This document shows positions 24,101 through 38,827 of a stretch of 64,000 nucleotides of DNA, piece by piece. Numbering within the stretch: position 1 is the first letter of the stretch; each line of letters opens with the position of its first letter. Below the pieces are notes generated by a model, which was not told the origin of the DNA, did not search any database, and saw only the letters and a program-made list of their open reading frames with translations. This stretch comes from Magicicada septendecula (taxonomy: Eukaryota > Arthropoda > Insecta > Hemiptera > Cicadidae), in NCBI GenBank assembly GCA_034769895.1, contig JAWRYS010000684.1, positions 806,001 to 870,000 on the forward strand, in the 5' to 3' direction. Position numbers and translations under genes: made by a program.

Positions 24101-24715
24101 TAATATAGTGTAAAAATCTAGTAATGGTAGCGACAGTATTAACCGCTAATACATGAAATACATTATGTAATTTAATATTAACATGAAATACATTAACTGA
24201 GTGCATAGATCGGCAGAGAGTTATCTATTTTATTTTACTACGTAACAATTATTTTACACGCGCAACTTTATACGTCACGATGCTTACAAACCTTTTTTTT
24301 TTAACTTTAGCAGAGTGGCGCAACTTTATTACGTTCCGGGCTACGTTATAAATGCAGGGAACACGATATAATCGACGCTAGCCAATTATACAGGCTGCCT
24401 ACGTTGTAACAAACTGAAAATCAACACAACACATAGAACAATAATATTTACTCTAATTATTAGGACACAAGGGAAGGTATTTTCACTGATTTATGCACTC
24501 ACTTCAATCTGTAATAAGATGACATCTCTTTATTAACAAATTATATATATAGATCCCATTACATAAAAATTTTCTCATATTGAAATAGTTAAAAGGGGTT
24601 TTCTGTCAAACAAGGGATCAAATTGGTCATGTAATTTACCTCGGATCCGAGTCTCTTTAAATCTAGTAAAGACGTCTGAATTTTATTTTACTTATCAAAA
24701 GCTTGCATGATTACA
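21187..24715. repeat. Macrosatellite unit 7 (3529 bp, recombinant class II to I)
   Basis: Class II from its start to at least 23.61 kb. Beyond about 24.35 kb it carries variants of unit 4 (AATGCAGGGA, TAATCGACGC, AAATTGGTCATG). The switch therefore lies between about 23.61 and 24.35 kb, in or just after the T-run at 23786-23798. It is the internal junction of the three-unit duplication. A private change GGGTATTG lies near 23612. Confidence 0.98.
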
Positions 24716-27700
24716 TGAACACCGTTTGAAGAATGGTATTATTTAGTTAAGGGATTAAAACTTATATCTCAAGATTAATGTTACAACGTATGATTTTAGA
24801 AATTACTGTTTACATTTCTTTTTGTTTTACTTAAAGCTTAGAGAAGATTATTGTCTTTTGAAAAGTCTCTGGCATGTATGAAAAGTTATATTTTAAATGT
24901 ACATAATTCTCGGTAGGCAAGCCACCGAGTCACCTCTTAAATACGCTTTTGCTGTCCGTGTCCTGGGGCGTGAATCTTCGGAACTCTGGTAGTCGGGGTA
25001 GTCATCTGGGTCGTGTTTCCGGTGAAAGTCTTCTAGGTGTATTAATGAGGAGATGGATGTTATGCTGCGTGAAGTCGGGTTGATCCTCGGCGGTTCTGGT
25101 AAGTGTTGTATAGGTGGTAGTCGTCCGGATATGCAGTTGAGCACGTCACATATTCACTGGTAGAGTAGTACTGGAGTTGGTATCTTCTTTCCTTTTTGTT
25201 TTTACATTACTATCTGAATTACATCACTCGAACAATATTCGAGAGATCGTCTTTTAATTAACTTGATACATCACCTTATATACGAGTTCTTTTTTTTCTT
25301 ATAACCACATTTCTTTAACAAATTCCTCACTACACCTTATATATAAATATAACTAGCTCTCCACGTTTTTAATGGTAGCTAACACGCATTTAAAAACTTA
25401 ATACAAACATTTTTTTGAAGAGCCCTCGCTTGGAGGTGTTTACAGTCTGAACGCCGCATCGTAACTCTTGCATTGCTACAACAGGTAGATTGCAACGACG
25501 CGGAGTGAGTACTCCGCCATAATATAGTTCCAACTTTTTATTAAAATATACATTATTATAGTCAGACAAAATAAACTATGTAGACTTATCTTGTTTACAG
25601 GGCTTTAAATTATTAATTATTTACATTACGATTTTCAGATATTTCTAAGTTACAGCCGGTTCGCTATGCACGTTGTGTCCGGAATTGGCAGGTCAACGCA
25701 TGATAATTTACTAAAGGGTTAACTGTATTATTCTCAACTTTTTACATTACGATTTTTTTTATTACTTATTTAGTTAGATTTTCTTAATTTAATTCTCATA
25801 ACTATTATGAGTTAGTTCAGGGGTATTTGGTTTAATCGTGCGATTTAAAGTACTTCCTTGCTTTCCATTTTTTTTTAAATAATTTTATTATTAATATTTT
25901 TTTATTACCATTTAAATGGTCACATACTCCGCCGCTTAAAATCGACATGGGGAATTTTAATAAGGAAAATTCGAAAGTGGGGTTACTGGGAGTATGCTTG
26001 CCGTTACTGTGTGAAGTTAAATTTAGTACACGATTTGTTTTCTCTATCTCTCTTGAAATTTATTTATTTCTTGTCTTGTTCTCATTCGTGAAATTCCCTT
26101 TATCTCGTTTCTTAATACGCTAACTTAGATTTTAATTCTTAATACTAATTTCCGTAACTCACAATATCGTGGCCCGACTGACATCGGCTTACTCTAACTA
26201 CATCAGTTAGCTTTCAGCACTCTCTAATGATTACCTTGGCACACTCTAACTATATGAGTTAGCTTTCTGCACCATCATTACCCTTTTCAGTCGGCGCCGT
26301 TGTGACTATGTTACGTTACATATATAATTCTTAATTACCTCTAATATAACCTAAAGCGGATCTCATACTCCACTTTAGATTATTTCTAATCCTAATTTCT
26401 TACGCTACTGAGAGAAGCGGAATTTCACGAAGATAATTTTTATTTACATTTAACTACCATCAGTTACAAACTATGCGAGGGGACACACTTTACACAGGTG
26501 CATTGTATTATACACGCGGTGGTTTACTTCGGTACCAGTACATAACAATAGGGGGAGGGTGGCTGCTTACTACATTTCTCAACACGCTTTATTGTTCTCG
26601 AACAGGCCACGACCGGTTGTTTACACTATTCAACCACACTTTTATTATTATTTTCTTTTTGGTCTCTTTCTAAGAAACTTACTTTTTTTTCTTTATTTAT
26701 TTATTATTTACTTTGGGGGAGATTTAAGAAACTTACTTAGAATTATTTCCTATTGAATTACCATATTTATTTAGGACACTTTATTTACTTAGTTTTCAGT
26801 TTAGGTCAGTTTAAAAGTTTAATATTTGGGGCATGGGGTTTAACATTTTATCTAACAATGGAGGGTTAACTAAGTCATTTATTTATTTGAAATTTAAGTC
26901 ACTATAAATACTTGCTCTACTACACTATACACAATTATTGCCTACACGTTTTAGTACCTGGCAAACCATTAGCATGAGTAGTAAGAGAAGTACCTCTCTT
27001 CTAAGAGAAAGACAAAAATTCCACACAGACGTCATTGTAATGTCAACGATCAGCTGTGCGCTGGAATGTAGGTCACAGTAGTTTTCTTCAAACAATGGCA
27101 TACTTGTTGTATGCGTGGGAACGCGAGAAACACACTTGGGTGTTGTTCTATATATAAATAGCTCACGGCTATCTTTATCGACCGGTTTCAACTGGGGAAG
27201 CCAGTTTCAACAAGGGGTGAGTCCGATGCAATGATACACGCTTTACAAGTTACAACCCGTAATAAGCTGAGTTTAGTTATTTATTGTCTTACGTTCTAAT
27301 TTTAATTTCTGTAAATATTTTTTTTTTTTTTTGTAGTAACAAAATTAATTTACGAATTTATTTACACGTAATTAACCTGGTCTACTTTAGTCAAGAGTTT
27401 ATATGTTTCACCGTGACGACAGACATACAATGCAGGCATATTCAGGAAACTACAGTTCTTGAATTGTCGCAATATAAACCTGTTAAAGACTGAACAGTTT
27501 GACAAGCACTAAAATTCATGTACGTACTTGCATTGGTGTAATACAATGATAGTTTGTATTATTTTGGGTATCTTAATTAAATTATACGCAAGTTCGTCCG
27601 TAATCTTATACAAAATAAATTCACAATTGTCAATTAATATAGTGTAAAAATCTAGTAATGGTAGCGACAGTATTAACCGCTAATACATGAAATACATTAT

Positions 27701-28249
27701 GTAATTTAATATTAACATGAAATACATTAACTGAGTGCATAGATCGGCAGAGAGTTATCTATTTTATTTTACTACGTAACAATTATTTTACACGCGCAAC
27801 TTTATACGTCACGATGCTTACAAACCTTTTTTTTTTAACTTTAGCAGAGTGGCGCAACTTTATTACGTTCCGGGCTACGTTATAAATCCAGGGAACACGA
27901 TATAATGGACGCTAGCCAATTATACAGGCTGCCTACGTTGTAACAAACTGAAAATCAACACAACACATAGAACAATAATATTTACTCTAATTATTAGGAC
28001 ACAAGGGAAGGTATTTTCACTGATTTATGCACTCACTTCAATCTGTAATAAGATGACATCTCTTTATTAACAAATTATATATATAGATCCCATTACATAA
28101 AAATTTTCTCATATTGAAATAGTTAAAAGGGGTTTTCTGTCAAACAAGGGATCAAATTGGTCATGTAATTTACCTCGGATCCGAGTCTCTTTAAATCTAG
28201 TAAAGACGTCTGAATTTTATTTTACTTATCAAAAGCTTGCATGATTACA
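24716..28249. repeat. Macrosatellite unit 8 (3534 bp, class I; twin of unit 5)
   Basis: A class I unit flanked on both sides by class II. It is explained as the second copy of unit 5 in the three-unit duplication. It shares unit 5's unusual ATATGAGTTAG loop, GGATCT (loss of one BamHI site) and GTGCGCTGG. The T-run before GTAG is 15 T against 16 in unit 5. Confidence 0.98.
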
Positions 28250-31200
28250 TGAACACCGTTTGAAGAATGGTATTATTTAGTTAAGGGATTAAAACTTATA
28301 TCTCAAGATTAATGTTACAACGTATGATTTTAGAAATTACTGTTTACATTTATTTTTGTTTTACTTAAAGCTTAGAGAAGATTATTGTCTTTTGAAAAGT
28401 CTCTGGCATGTATGAAAAGTTATATTTTAAAAGTACATAATTCTCGGTAGGCAAGCCACCGAGTCACCTCTTAAATACGCTTTTGCTGTCCGTGTCCTGG
28501 GGCGTGAATCTTCGGAACTCTGGTAGTCGGGGTAGTCATCTGGGTCGTGTTTCCGGTGAAAGTCTTCTAGGTGTATTAATGAGGAGATGGATGTTATGCT
28601 GCGTGAAGTCGGGTTGATCCTCGGCGGTTCTGGTAAGTGTTGTATAGGTGGTAGTCGTCCGGATATGCAGTTGAGCACGTCACATATTCACTGGTAGAGT
28701 AGTACTGGAGTTGGTATCTTCTTTCCTTTTTGTTTTTACATTACTATCTGAATTACATCACTCGAACAATATTCGAGAGATCGTCTTTTAATTAAATTGA
28801 GACATCACCTTATATACGAGTTCTTTTTTTTCTTATAACCACATTTCTTTAACAAATTCCTCACTACACCTTATATATAAATATAACTAGCTCTCCACGT
28901 TTTTAGTGGTAGCTAACACGCATTTAAAAACTTAATACAAACATTTTTTTGAAGAGCCCTCGCTTGGAGGTGTTTACAGTCTGAACGCCGCATCGTAACT
29001 CTTGCATTGCTACAACAGGTAGATTGCAACGACGCGGAGTGAGTACTCCGCCATAATATAGTTCCAACTTTTTATTAAAATATACATTCTTATAGTCAGA
29101 CAAAATTAACTATGTAGACTTATCTTGTTTACAGGGGTTTAAGTTATTAATTATTTACATTACGATTTTCAGATATTTCTAAGTTACAGCCGGTTCGCTA
29201 TGCACGTTGTGTCCGGAATTGGCAGGTCAACGCATGATAATTTACTAAAGGGTTAACTGTATTATTCTCAACTTTTTATATTACGATTTTTTTTATTACT
29301 TATTTAGTTAGATTTTCTTAATTTAATTCTCTTAACTATTATGAGTTAGTTCAGGGGTATTTGGTTTAATCGTGCGATTTAAGTACTTCCTTGCTTTCCA
29401 TTTTTTTTTTAATATTTTTATTATTAATACTTTTTTTACCATTTAAATCGTCACATACTCCGCCGCTTAAAATCGACATGGGGAATTTTAATAAGGAAAA
29501 TTCGAAAGTGGGGTTACTGGGAGTATGCTTGCCGTTACTGTGTGAAGTTAAATTTAGTACACGATTTGTTTTCTCTATCTCTCTTGAAATTTATTTATTT
29601 CTTGTCTTGTTCTCATTCGTGAAATTCCCTTTATCTCGTTTCTTAATACGCTAACTTAAATTTTAATTCTTAATACTAATTTCCGTAACTCACAATATCG
29701 TGGCCCGACTGACATCGGCTTACTCTACCTACATCAGTTAGCTTTCAGCACTCTCTAATGATTACCTTGGCACACTCTAACTATATCAGTTAGCTTTCTG
29801 CACTATCGTTACCCTTTTCAGTCGGCGCCGTTGTTACTATGTTACGTTACATATATAATTCTTAATTACCTCTAATATAACCTAAAGCGGATCCTATACT
29901 CCACTTTAAATTATTTCTAATCCTAATTTCTTACGCTACTGAGAGAAGCGGAATTTCACGAAGATAATTTTTATTTACATTTAACTACCATCAGTTACAA
30001 ACTGTGCGAGGGGACACACTTTACACAGGTGCATTGTATTATACACGCGGTGGTTTACTTCGATACCAGTACATAACAATATGGGGAGGGTGGCTGCTTA
30101 CTACATTTCTCAACACGCTTTATTGTTCTCGAACAGGCCACGACCGGTTGTTTACACTATTCAACCACACTTTTATTATTATTTTCTTTTTGGTCTCTTT
30201 CTAAGAAACTTACCTTTTTCTTTATTTATTTATTATTTACTTTGGGGGAGATTTAAGAAACTTAGTTAGAATTATTTCCTATTGAATTACCATATTTATT
30301 TAGGACACTTTATTTACTTAGTTTTCAGTTTAGGTCAGTTTAAAAGTTTAATATTTTGGGGCATGGGGTTTAACATTTTATCTAACAATGGAGGGTTAAC
30401 TAAGTCATTTATTTATTTGAAATTTAAGTCACTATAAATACTTGCTCTACTACACTATACACAATTATTGCCTACACGTTTTAGTACCTGGCAAACCATT
30501 AGCATGAGTAGTAAGAGAATTACCTCTCTTCTAAGAGAAAGACAAAAATTCCACACAGACATCATTGTAATGTCAACGATCAGCTGTTCGCTGGAATGTA
30601 GGTCACAGTAGTTTTCTTCAAACAATGGCATACTTGTTGTATGCGTGGGAACGCGAGAAACACACTTGGGTGTTGTTCTATATAACAATAGCTCACGGCT
30701 ATCTTTATCGACCGGTTTCTACTGGGGAAGCCAGTTTAAACAAGGGGTGAGTCCGATGCAATGATACACGCTTTACAAGTTACACCCCGTAATAAGCTGA
30801 GTTTAGTTATTTATTGTCTTACGTTCTAATTTTAATTTCTGAAATTTTTTTTTTTTGTAGTAACAAAATTAATTTACGAATTTATTTACACGTAATTAAC
30901 CTGGTCTACTTTAGTCAAGAGTTTATATATTTCACCGTGACGACAGACATACAATGCAGGCATATTCAGGAAACTACAGGTCTTGAATTGTCGCAATATA
31001 AACCTGTTAAAGACTGAACAGTTTGACAAGCACTAAAATTCATGTACGTACTTGCATTGGTGTAATACAATGATAGTTTGTATTATTTTGGGTATCTTAA
31101 TTAAATTATACGCAAGTTCGTCCGTAATCTTATACAAAATAAATTCACAATTGTCAATTAATATAGTGTAAAAATCTAGTAATGGTAGCGACAGTATTAA

Positions 31201-31771
31201 CCGCTAATACATGATATACATTATGTAATTTAATATTACCATGAAATACATTAACTGAGTGCATAGATCGGCAGAGAGTTATCTATTTTATTTTACTACG
31301 TAACAATTATTTTACACGCGCAACTTTATACGTCACGATGCTTACAAACCTTTTTTTTTTAACTTTAGCAGAGTGGCGCAACTTTATAACGTTCCGGGCT
31401 ACGTTATAAATCCAGGGAACCCGATATAATCGACGCTAGCCAATTATACAGGCTGCCTACGTTGTAACAAACTGAAAATCAACACAACACAGAACAATAA
31501 TATTTACTCTAATTATTAGGACACAAGGGAAGGTATTTTCACTGATTTATGCACTCACTTCAATCTGTAATAAGATGACATCTCTTTATTAACAAATTAT
31601 ATATATAGATCCCATTACATAAAAATTTTCTCATATTGAAATAGTTAAAAGGGGTTTTCTGTCAAACAAGGGATCAAATTGATCATGTAATTTACCTCGG
31701 ATCCGAGTCTCTTTAAATCTAGTAAAGACGTCTGAATTTTACTTTACTTATCAAAAGCTTGCATGATTACA
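28250..31771. repeat. Macrosatellite unit 9 (3522 bp, class II; twin of unit 6)
   Basis: Second copy of unit 6 at an offset of 10,585 bp. It has the same length and the same unusual variants: ATATGGGGAGG, CTCTTAAC, the missing TA in AACACAGAAC, and ATAACGTTCC. I saw no difference between the two copies by eye. Confidence 0.98.
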
Positions 31772-34700
31772 TGAACACCGTTTGAAGAATGGTATTATTT
31801 AGTTAAGAGATTAAAACCTATAACTCAAGATTAATGTTACAACGTATGATTTTAGAAATTACTGTTTACATTTCTTTTTGTTTTACTTAAAGCTTAGAGA
31901 AGATTATTGTCTTTTGAAAAGTCTCTGGCATGTATGAAAAGTTATATTTTAAATGTACATAATTCTCGGTAGGCAAGCCACCGAGTCACCTCTTAAATAC
32001 GCTTTTGCTGTCCGTGTCCTGGGGCGTGAATCTTCGGAACTCTGGTAGTCGGGGTAGTCATCTGGGTCGTGTTTCCGGTGGAAGTCTTCTAGGTGTATTA
32101 ATGAGGAGATGGATGTTACGCTGCGTGAAGTTGGGTTGATCCTCGGCGGTTCTGGTAAGTGTTGTATAGGTGGTAGTCGTCCGGATATGCAGTTGAGCAC
32201 GTCACATATTCACTGGTAGAGTAGTACTGGAGTTGGTATCTTCTTTCCTTTTTGTTTTTACATTACTATCTGAATTACATCACTCGAACAATATTCGAGA
32301 GATCGTCTTTTAATTAACTTGAGACATCACCTTATATACGAGTTCTTTTTTTTCTTATAACCACATTTCTTTAACAAATTCCTCACTACACCTTATATAT
32401 AAATATAACTAGCTCTCCACGTTTTTAGTGGTAGCTAACACGCATTTAAAAACTTAATACAAACATTTTTTTGAAGAGCCCTCGCTTGGAGGTGTTTACA
32501 GTCTGAACGCCGCATCGTAACTCTTGCATTGCTACAACAGGTAGATTGCAACGACGCGGAGTGAGTACTCCGCCATAATATAGTTCCAACTTTTTATTAA
32601 AATATACATTCTTATAGTCAGACAAAATAAACTATGTAGACTTATCTTGTTTACAGGGCTTTAAATTATTAATTATTTACATTACGATTTTCAGATATTT
32701 CTAAGTTACAGCCGGTTCGCTATGCACGTTGTGTCCGGAATTGGCAGGTCAACGCATGATAATTTACTAAAGGGTTAACTGTATTATTCTCAACTTTTTA
32801 TATTACGATTTTTTTTATTACTTATTTAGTTAGATTTTCTTAATTTAATTCTCATAACTATTATGAGTTAGTTCAGGGGTATTTGGTTTAATCGTGCGAT
32901 TTAAAGTACTTCCTTGCTTTCCATTTTTTTTTTAATATTTTTATTATTAATATTTTTTTATTACCATTTAAATCGTCACATACTCCGCCGCTTAAAATCG
33001 ACATGGGGAATTTTAATAAGGAAAATTCGAAAGTGGGGTTACTGGGAGTATGCTTGCCGTTACTGTGTGAAGTTAAATTTAGTACACGATTTGTTTTCTC
33101 TATCTCTCTTGAAATTTATTTATTTCTTGTCTTGTTCTCATTCGTGAAATTCCCTTTATCTCGTTTCTTAATACGCTAACTTAGATTTTAATTCTTAATA
33201 CTAATTTCCGTAACTCACAATATCGTGGCCCGACTGACATCGGCTTACTCTACCTACATCAGTTAGCTTTCAGCACTCTCTAATGATTACCTTGGCACAC
33301 TCTAACTATATCAGTTAGCTTTCTGCACTATCGTTACCCTTTTCAGTCGGCGCCGTTGTTACTATGTTACGTTACATATATAATTCTTAATTACCTCTAA
33401 TATAACCTAAAGCGGATCCTATACTCCACTTTAAATTATTTCTAATCCTAATTTCTTACGCTACTGAGAGAAGCGGAATTTCACGAAGATAATTTTTATT
33501 TACATTTAACTACCATCAGTTACAAACTGTGCGAGGGGACACACTTTACACAGGTGCATTGTATTATACACGCGGTGGTTTACTTCGGTACCAGTACATA
33601 ACAATAGGGGGAGGGTGGCTGCTTACTACATTTCTCAACACGCTTTATTGTTCTCGAACAGGCCACGACCGGTTGTTTACACTATTCAACCACACTTTTA
33701 TTATTATTTTCTTTTTGGTCTCTTTCTAAGAAACTTACCTTTTTCTTTATTTATTTATTATTTACTTTGGGGGAGATTTAAGAAACTTAGTTAGAATTAT
33801 TTCCTATTGAATTACCATATTTATTTAGGACACTTTATTTACTTAGTTTTCAGTTTAGGTCAGTTTAAAAGTTTAATATTTTGGGGCATGGGGTTTAACA
33901 TTTTATCTAACAATGGAGGGTTAACTAAGTCATTTATTTATTTGAAATTTAAGTCACTATAAATACTTGCTCTACTACACTATACACAATTATTGCCTAC
34001 ACGTTTTAGTACCTGGCAAACCATTAGCATGAGTAGTAAGAGAATTACCTCTCTTCTAAGAGAAAGACAAAAATTCCACACAGACATCATTGTAATGTCA
34101 ACGATCAGCTGTTCGCTGGAATGTAGGTCACAGTAGTTTTCTTCAAACAATGGCATACTTGTTGTATGCGTGGGAACGCGAGAAACACACTTGGGTGTTG
34201 TTCTATATAACAATAGCTCACGGCTATCTTTATCGACCGGTTTCTACTGGGGAAGCCAGTTTAAACAAGGGGTGAGTCCGATGCAATGATACACGCTTTA
34301 CAAGTTACACCCCGTAATAAGCTGAGTTTAGTTATTTATTGTCTTACGTTCTAATTTTAATTTCTGAAATTTTTTTTTTTTTGTAGTAACAAAATTAATT
34401 TACGAATTTATTTACACGTAATTAACCTGGTCTACTTTAGTCAAGAGTTTATATGTTTCACCGTGACGACAGACATACAATGCAGGCATATTCAGGAAAC
34501 TACAGTTCTTGAATTGTCGCAATATAAACCTGTTAAAGACTGAACAGTTTGACAAGCACTAAAATTCATGTACGTACTTGCATTGGTGTAATACAATGAT
34601 AGTTTGTATTATTTTGGGTATCTTAATTAAATTATACGCAAGTTCGTCCGTAATCTTATACAAAATAAATTCACAATGGTCAATTAATTTAGTGTAAAAA

Positions 34701-35299
34701 TCTAGTAATGGTAGCGACAGTATTAACCGCTAATACATGAAATACATTATGTAATTTAATATTAACATGAAATACATTAACTGAGTGCATAGATCGGCAG
34801 AGAGTTATCTATTTTATTTTACTACGTAACAATTATTTTACACGCGCAACTTTATACGTCACGATGCTTACAAACCTTTTTTTTTTAACTTTAGCAGAGT
34901 GGCGCAACTTTATTACGTTCCGGGCTACGTTATAAATCCAGGGAACACGATATAATGGACGCTAGCCAATTATACAGGCTGCCTACGTTGTAACAAACTG
35001 AAAATCAACACAACACATAGAACAATAATATTTACTCTAATTATTAGGACACAAGGGAAGGTATTTTCACTGATTTATGCACTCACTTCAATCTGTAATA
35101 AGATGACATCTCTTTATTAACAAATTATATATATAGATCCCATTACATAAAAATTTTCTCATATTGAAATAGTTAAAAGGGGTTTTCTGTCAAACAAGGG
35201 ATCAAATTGATCATGTAATTTACCTCGGATCCGAGTCTCTTTAAATCTAGTAAAGACGTCTGAATTTTACTTTACTTATCAAAAGCTTGCATGATTACA
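31772..35299. repeat. Macrosatellite unit 10 (3528 bp, class II; twin of unit 7 to about 34.4 kb)
   Basis: Matches unit 7 at +10,584/10,585 up to the T-run at 34370-34382. It then diverges to the ordinary class II 3' end (AATCCAGGGA, TAATGGACGC, ATTGATCATG). Private changes CAATGGTC and TTAATTTAG lie near 34676-34690. This marks the right edge of the three-unit duplication. Confidence 0.98.
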
Positions 35300-38200
35300 T
35301 GAACACCGTTTGAAGAATGGTATTATTTAGTTAAGAGATTAAAACCTATAACTCAAGATTAATGTTACAACGTATGATTTTAGAAATTACTGTTTACATT
35401 TCTTTTTGTTTTACTTAAAGCTTAGAGAAGATTATTGTCTTTTGAAAAGTCTCTGGCATGTATGAAAAGTTATATTTTAAATGTACATAATTCTCGGTAG
35501 GCAAGCCACCGAGTCACCTCTTAAATACGCTTTTGCTGTCCGTGTCCTGGGGCGTGAATCTTCGGAACTCTGGTAGTCGGGGTAGTCATCTGGGTCGTGT
35601 TTCCGGTGGAAGTTTTCTAGGTGTATTAATGAGGAGATGGATGTTACGCTGCGTGAAGTTGGGTTGATCCTCGGCGGTTCTGGTAAGTGTTGTATAGGTG
35701 GTAGTCGTCCGGATATGCAGTTGAGCACGTCACATATTCACTGGTAGAGTAGTACTGGAGTTGGTATCTTCTTTCCTTTTTGTTTTTACATTACTATCTG
35801 AATTACATCACTCGAACAATATTCGAGAGATCGTCTTTTAATTAACTTGAGACATCACCTTATATACGAGTTCTTTTTTTTCTTATAACCACATTTCTTT
35901 AACAAATTCCTCACTACACCTTATATATAAATATAACTAGCTCTCCACGTTTTTAGTGGTAGCTAACACGCATTTAAAAACTTAATACAAACATTTTTTT
36001 GAAGAGCCCTCGCTTGGAGGTGTTTACAGTCTGAACGCCGCATCGTAACTCTTGCATTGCTACAACAGGTAGATTGCAACGACGCGGAGTGAGTACTCCG
36101 CCATAATATAGTTCCAACTTTTTATTAAAATATACATTCTTATAGTCAGACAAAATAAACTATGTAGACTTATCTTGTTTACAGGGCTTTAAATTATTAA
36201 TTATTTACATTACGATTTTCAGATATTTCTAAGTTACAGCCGGTTCGCTATGCACGTTGTGTCCGGAATTGGCAGGTCAACGCATGATAATTTACTAAAG
36301 GGTTAACTGTATTATTCTCAACTTTTTATATTACGATTTTTTTTATTACTTATTTACTTAGATTTTCTTAATTTAATTCTCATAACTATTATGAGTTAGT
36401 TCAGGGGTATTTGGTTTAATCGTGCGATTTAAAGTACTTCCTTGCTTTCCATTTTTTTTTTAATATTTTTATTATTAATATTTTTTTATTACCATTTAAA
36501 TCGTCACATACTCCGCCGCTTAAAATCGACATGGGGAATTTTAATAAGGAAAATTCGAAAGTGGGGTTACTGGGAGTATGCTTGCCGTTACTGTGTGAAG
36601 TTAAATTTAGTACACGATTTGTTTTCTCTATCTCTCTTGAAATTTATTTATTTCTTGTCTTGTTCTCATTCGTGAAATTCCCTTTATCTCGTTTCTTAAT
36701 ACGCTAACTTAGATTTTAATTCTTAATACTAATTTCCGTAACTCACAATATCGTGGCCCGACTGACATCGGCTTACTCTACCTACATCAGTTAGCTTTCA
36801 GCACTCTCTAATGATTACCTTGGCACACTCTAACTATATCAGTTAGCTTTCTGCACTATCGTTACCCTTTTCAGTCGGCGCCGTTGTTACTATGTTACGT
36901 TACATATATAATTCTTAATTACCTCTAATATAACCTAAAGCGGATCCTATACTCCACTTTAAATTATTTCTAATCCTAATTTCTTACGCTACTGAGAGAA
37001 GCGGAATTTCACGAAGATAATTTTTATTTACATTTAACTACCATCAGTTACAAACTGTGCGAGGGGACACACTTTACACAGGTGCATTGTATTATACACG
37101 CGGTGGTTTACTTCGGTACCAGTACATAACAATAGGGGGAGGGTGGCTGCTTACTACATTTCTCAACACGCTTTATTGTTCTCGAACAGGCCACGACCGG
37201 TTGTTTACACTATTCAACCACACTTTTATTATTATTTTCTTTTTGGTCTCTTTCTAAGAAACTTACCTTTTTCTTTATTTATTTATTATTTACTTTGGGG
37301 GAGATTTAAGAAACTTAGTTAGAATTATTTCCTATTGAATTACCATATTTATTTAGGACACTTTATTTACTTAGTTTTCAGTTTAGGTCAGTTTAAAAGT
37401 TTAATATTTTGGGGCATGGGGTTTAACATTTTATCTAACAATGGAGGGTTAACTAAGTCATTTATTTATTTGAAATTTAAGTCACTATAAATACTTGCTC
37501 TACTACACTATACACAATTATTGCCTACACGTTTTAGTACCTGGCAAACCATTAGCATGAGTAGTAAGAGAATTACCTCTCTTCTAAGAGAAAGACAAAA
37601 ATTCCACACAGACATCATTGTAATGTCAACGATCAGCTGTTCGCTGGAATGTAGGTCACAGTAGTTTTCTTCAAACAATGGCATACTTGTTGTATGCGTG
37701 GGAACGCGAGAAACACACTTGGGTGTTGTTCTATATAACAATAGCTCACGGCTATCTTTATCGACCGGTTTCTACTGGGGAAGCCAGTTTAAACAAGGGG
37801 TGAGTCCGATGCAATGATACACGCTTTACAAGTTACACCCCGTAATAAGCTGAGTTTAGTTATTTATTGTCTTACGTTCTAATTTTAATTTCTGAAATTT
37901 TTTTTTTTTTTGTAGTAACAAAATTAATTTACGAATTTATTTACACGTAATTAACCTGGTCTACTTTAGTCAAGAGTTTATATGTTTCACCGTGACGACA
38001 GACATACAATGCAGGCATATTCAGGAAACTACAGTTCTTGAATTGTCGCAATATAAACCTGTTAAAGACTGAACAGTTTGACAAGCACTAAAATTCATGT
38101 ACGTACTTGCATTGGTGTAATACAATGATAGTTTGTATTATTTTGGGTATCTTAATTAAATTATACGCAAGTTCGTCCGTAATCTTATACAAAATAAATT

Positions 38201-38827
38201 CACAATTGTCAATTAATATAGTGTAAAAATCTAGTAATGGTAGCGACAGTATTAACCGCTAATACATGAAATACATTATGTAATTTAATATTAACATGAA
38301 ATACATTAACTGAGTGCATAGATCGGCAGAGAGTTATCTATTTTATTTTACTACGTAACAATTATTTTACACGCGCAACTTTATACGTCACGATGCTTAC
38401 AAACCTTTTTTTTTAACTTTAGCAGAGTGGCGCAACTTTATTACGTTCCGGGCTACGTTATAAATCCAGGGAACACGATATAATGGACGCTAGCCAATTA
38501 TACAGGCTGCCTACGTTGTAACAAACTGAAAATCAACACAACACATAGAACAATAATATTTACTCTAATTATTAGGACACAAGGGAAGGTATTTTCACTG
38601 ATTTATGCACTCACTTCAATCTGTAATAAGATGACATCTCTTTATTAACAAATTATATATATAGATCCCATTACATAAAAATTTTCTCATATTGAAATAG
38701 TTAAAAGGGGTTTTCTGTCAAACAAGGGATCAAATTGATCATGTAATTTACCTCGGATCCGAGTCTCTTTAAATCTAGTAAAGACGTCTGAATTTTACTT
38801 TACTTATCAAAAGCTTGCATGATTACA
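35300..38827. repeat. Macrosatellite unit 11 (3528 bp, class II)
   Basis: Ordinary class II unit. Private D39N in the 83-codon minus frame (35477-35728, from AGTTTTCTAGG). It has TTTACTTAG near 36353, where other class II units read TTTAGTTAG. No gene is supported. Confidence 0.98.

Larger units (their letters stand above)
23799..34382. repeat. Three-unit higher-order block, second copy (approx. 10.584 kb)
   Basis: Second copy of the preceding block. Differences I noticed by eye are four: two T-run length changes (16 to 15 T near 16740/27325; 11 to 10 T near 22345/32930) and two substitutions (15118/25704 and 23612/34196). I did not align it exhaustively. This identity is far higher than between neighbouring units of different class. 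Confidence 0.93.
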
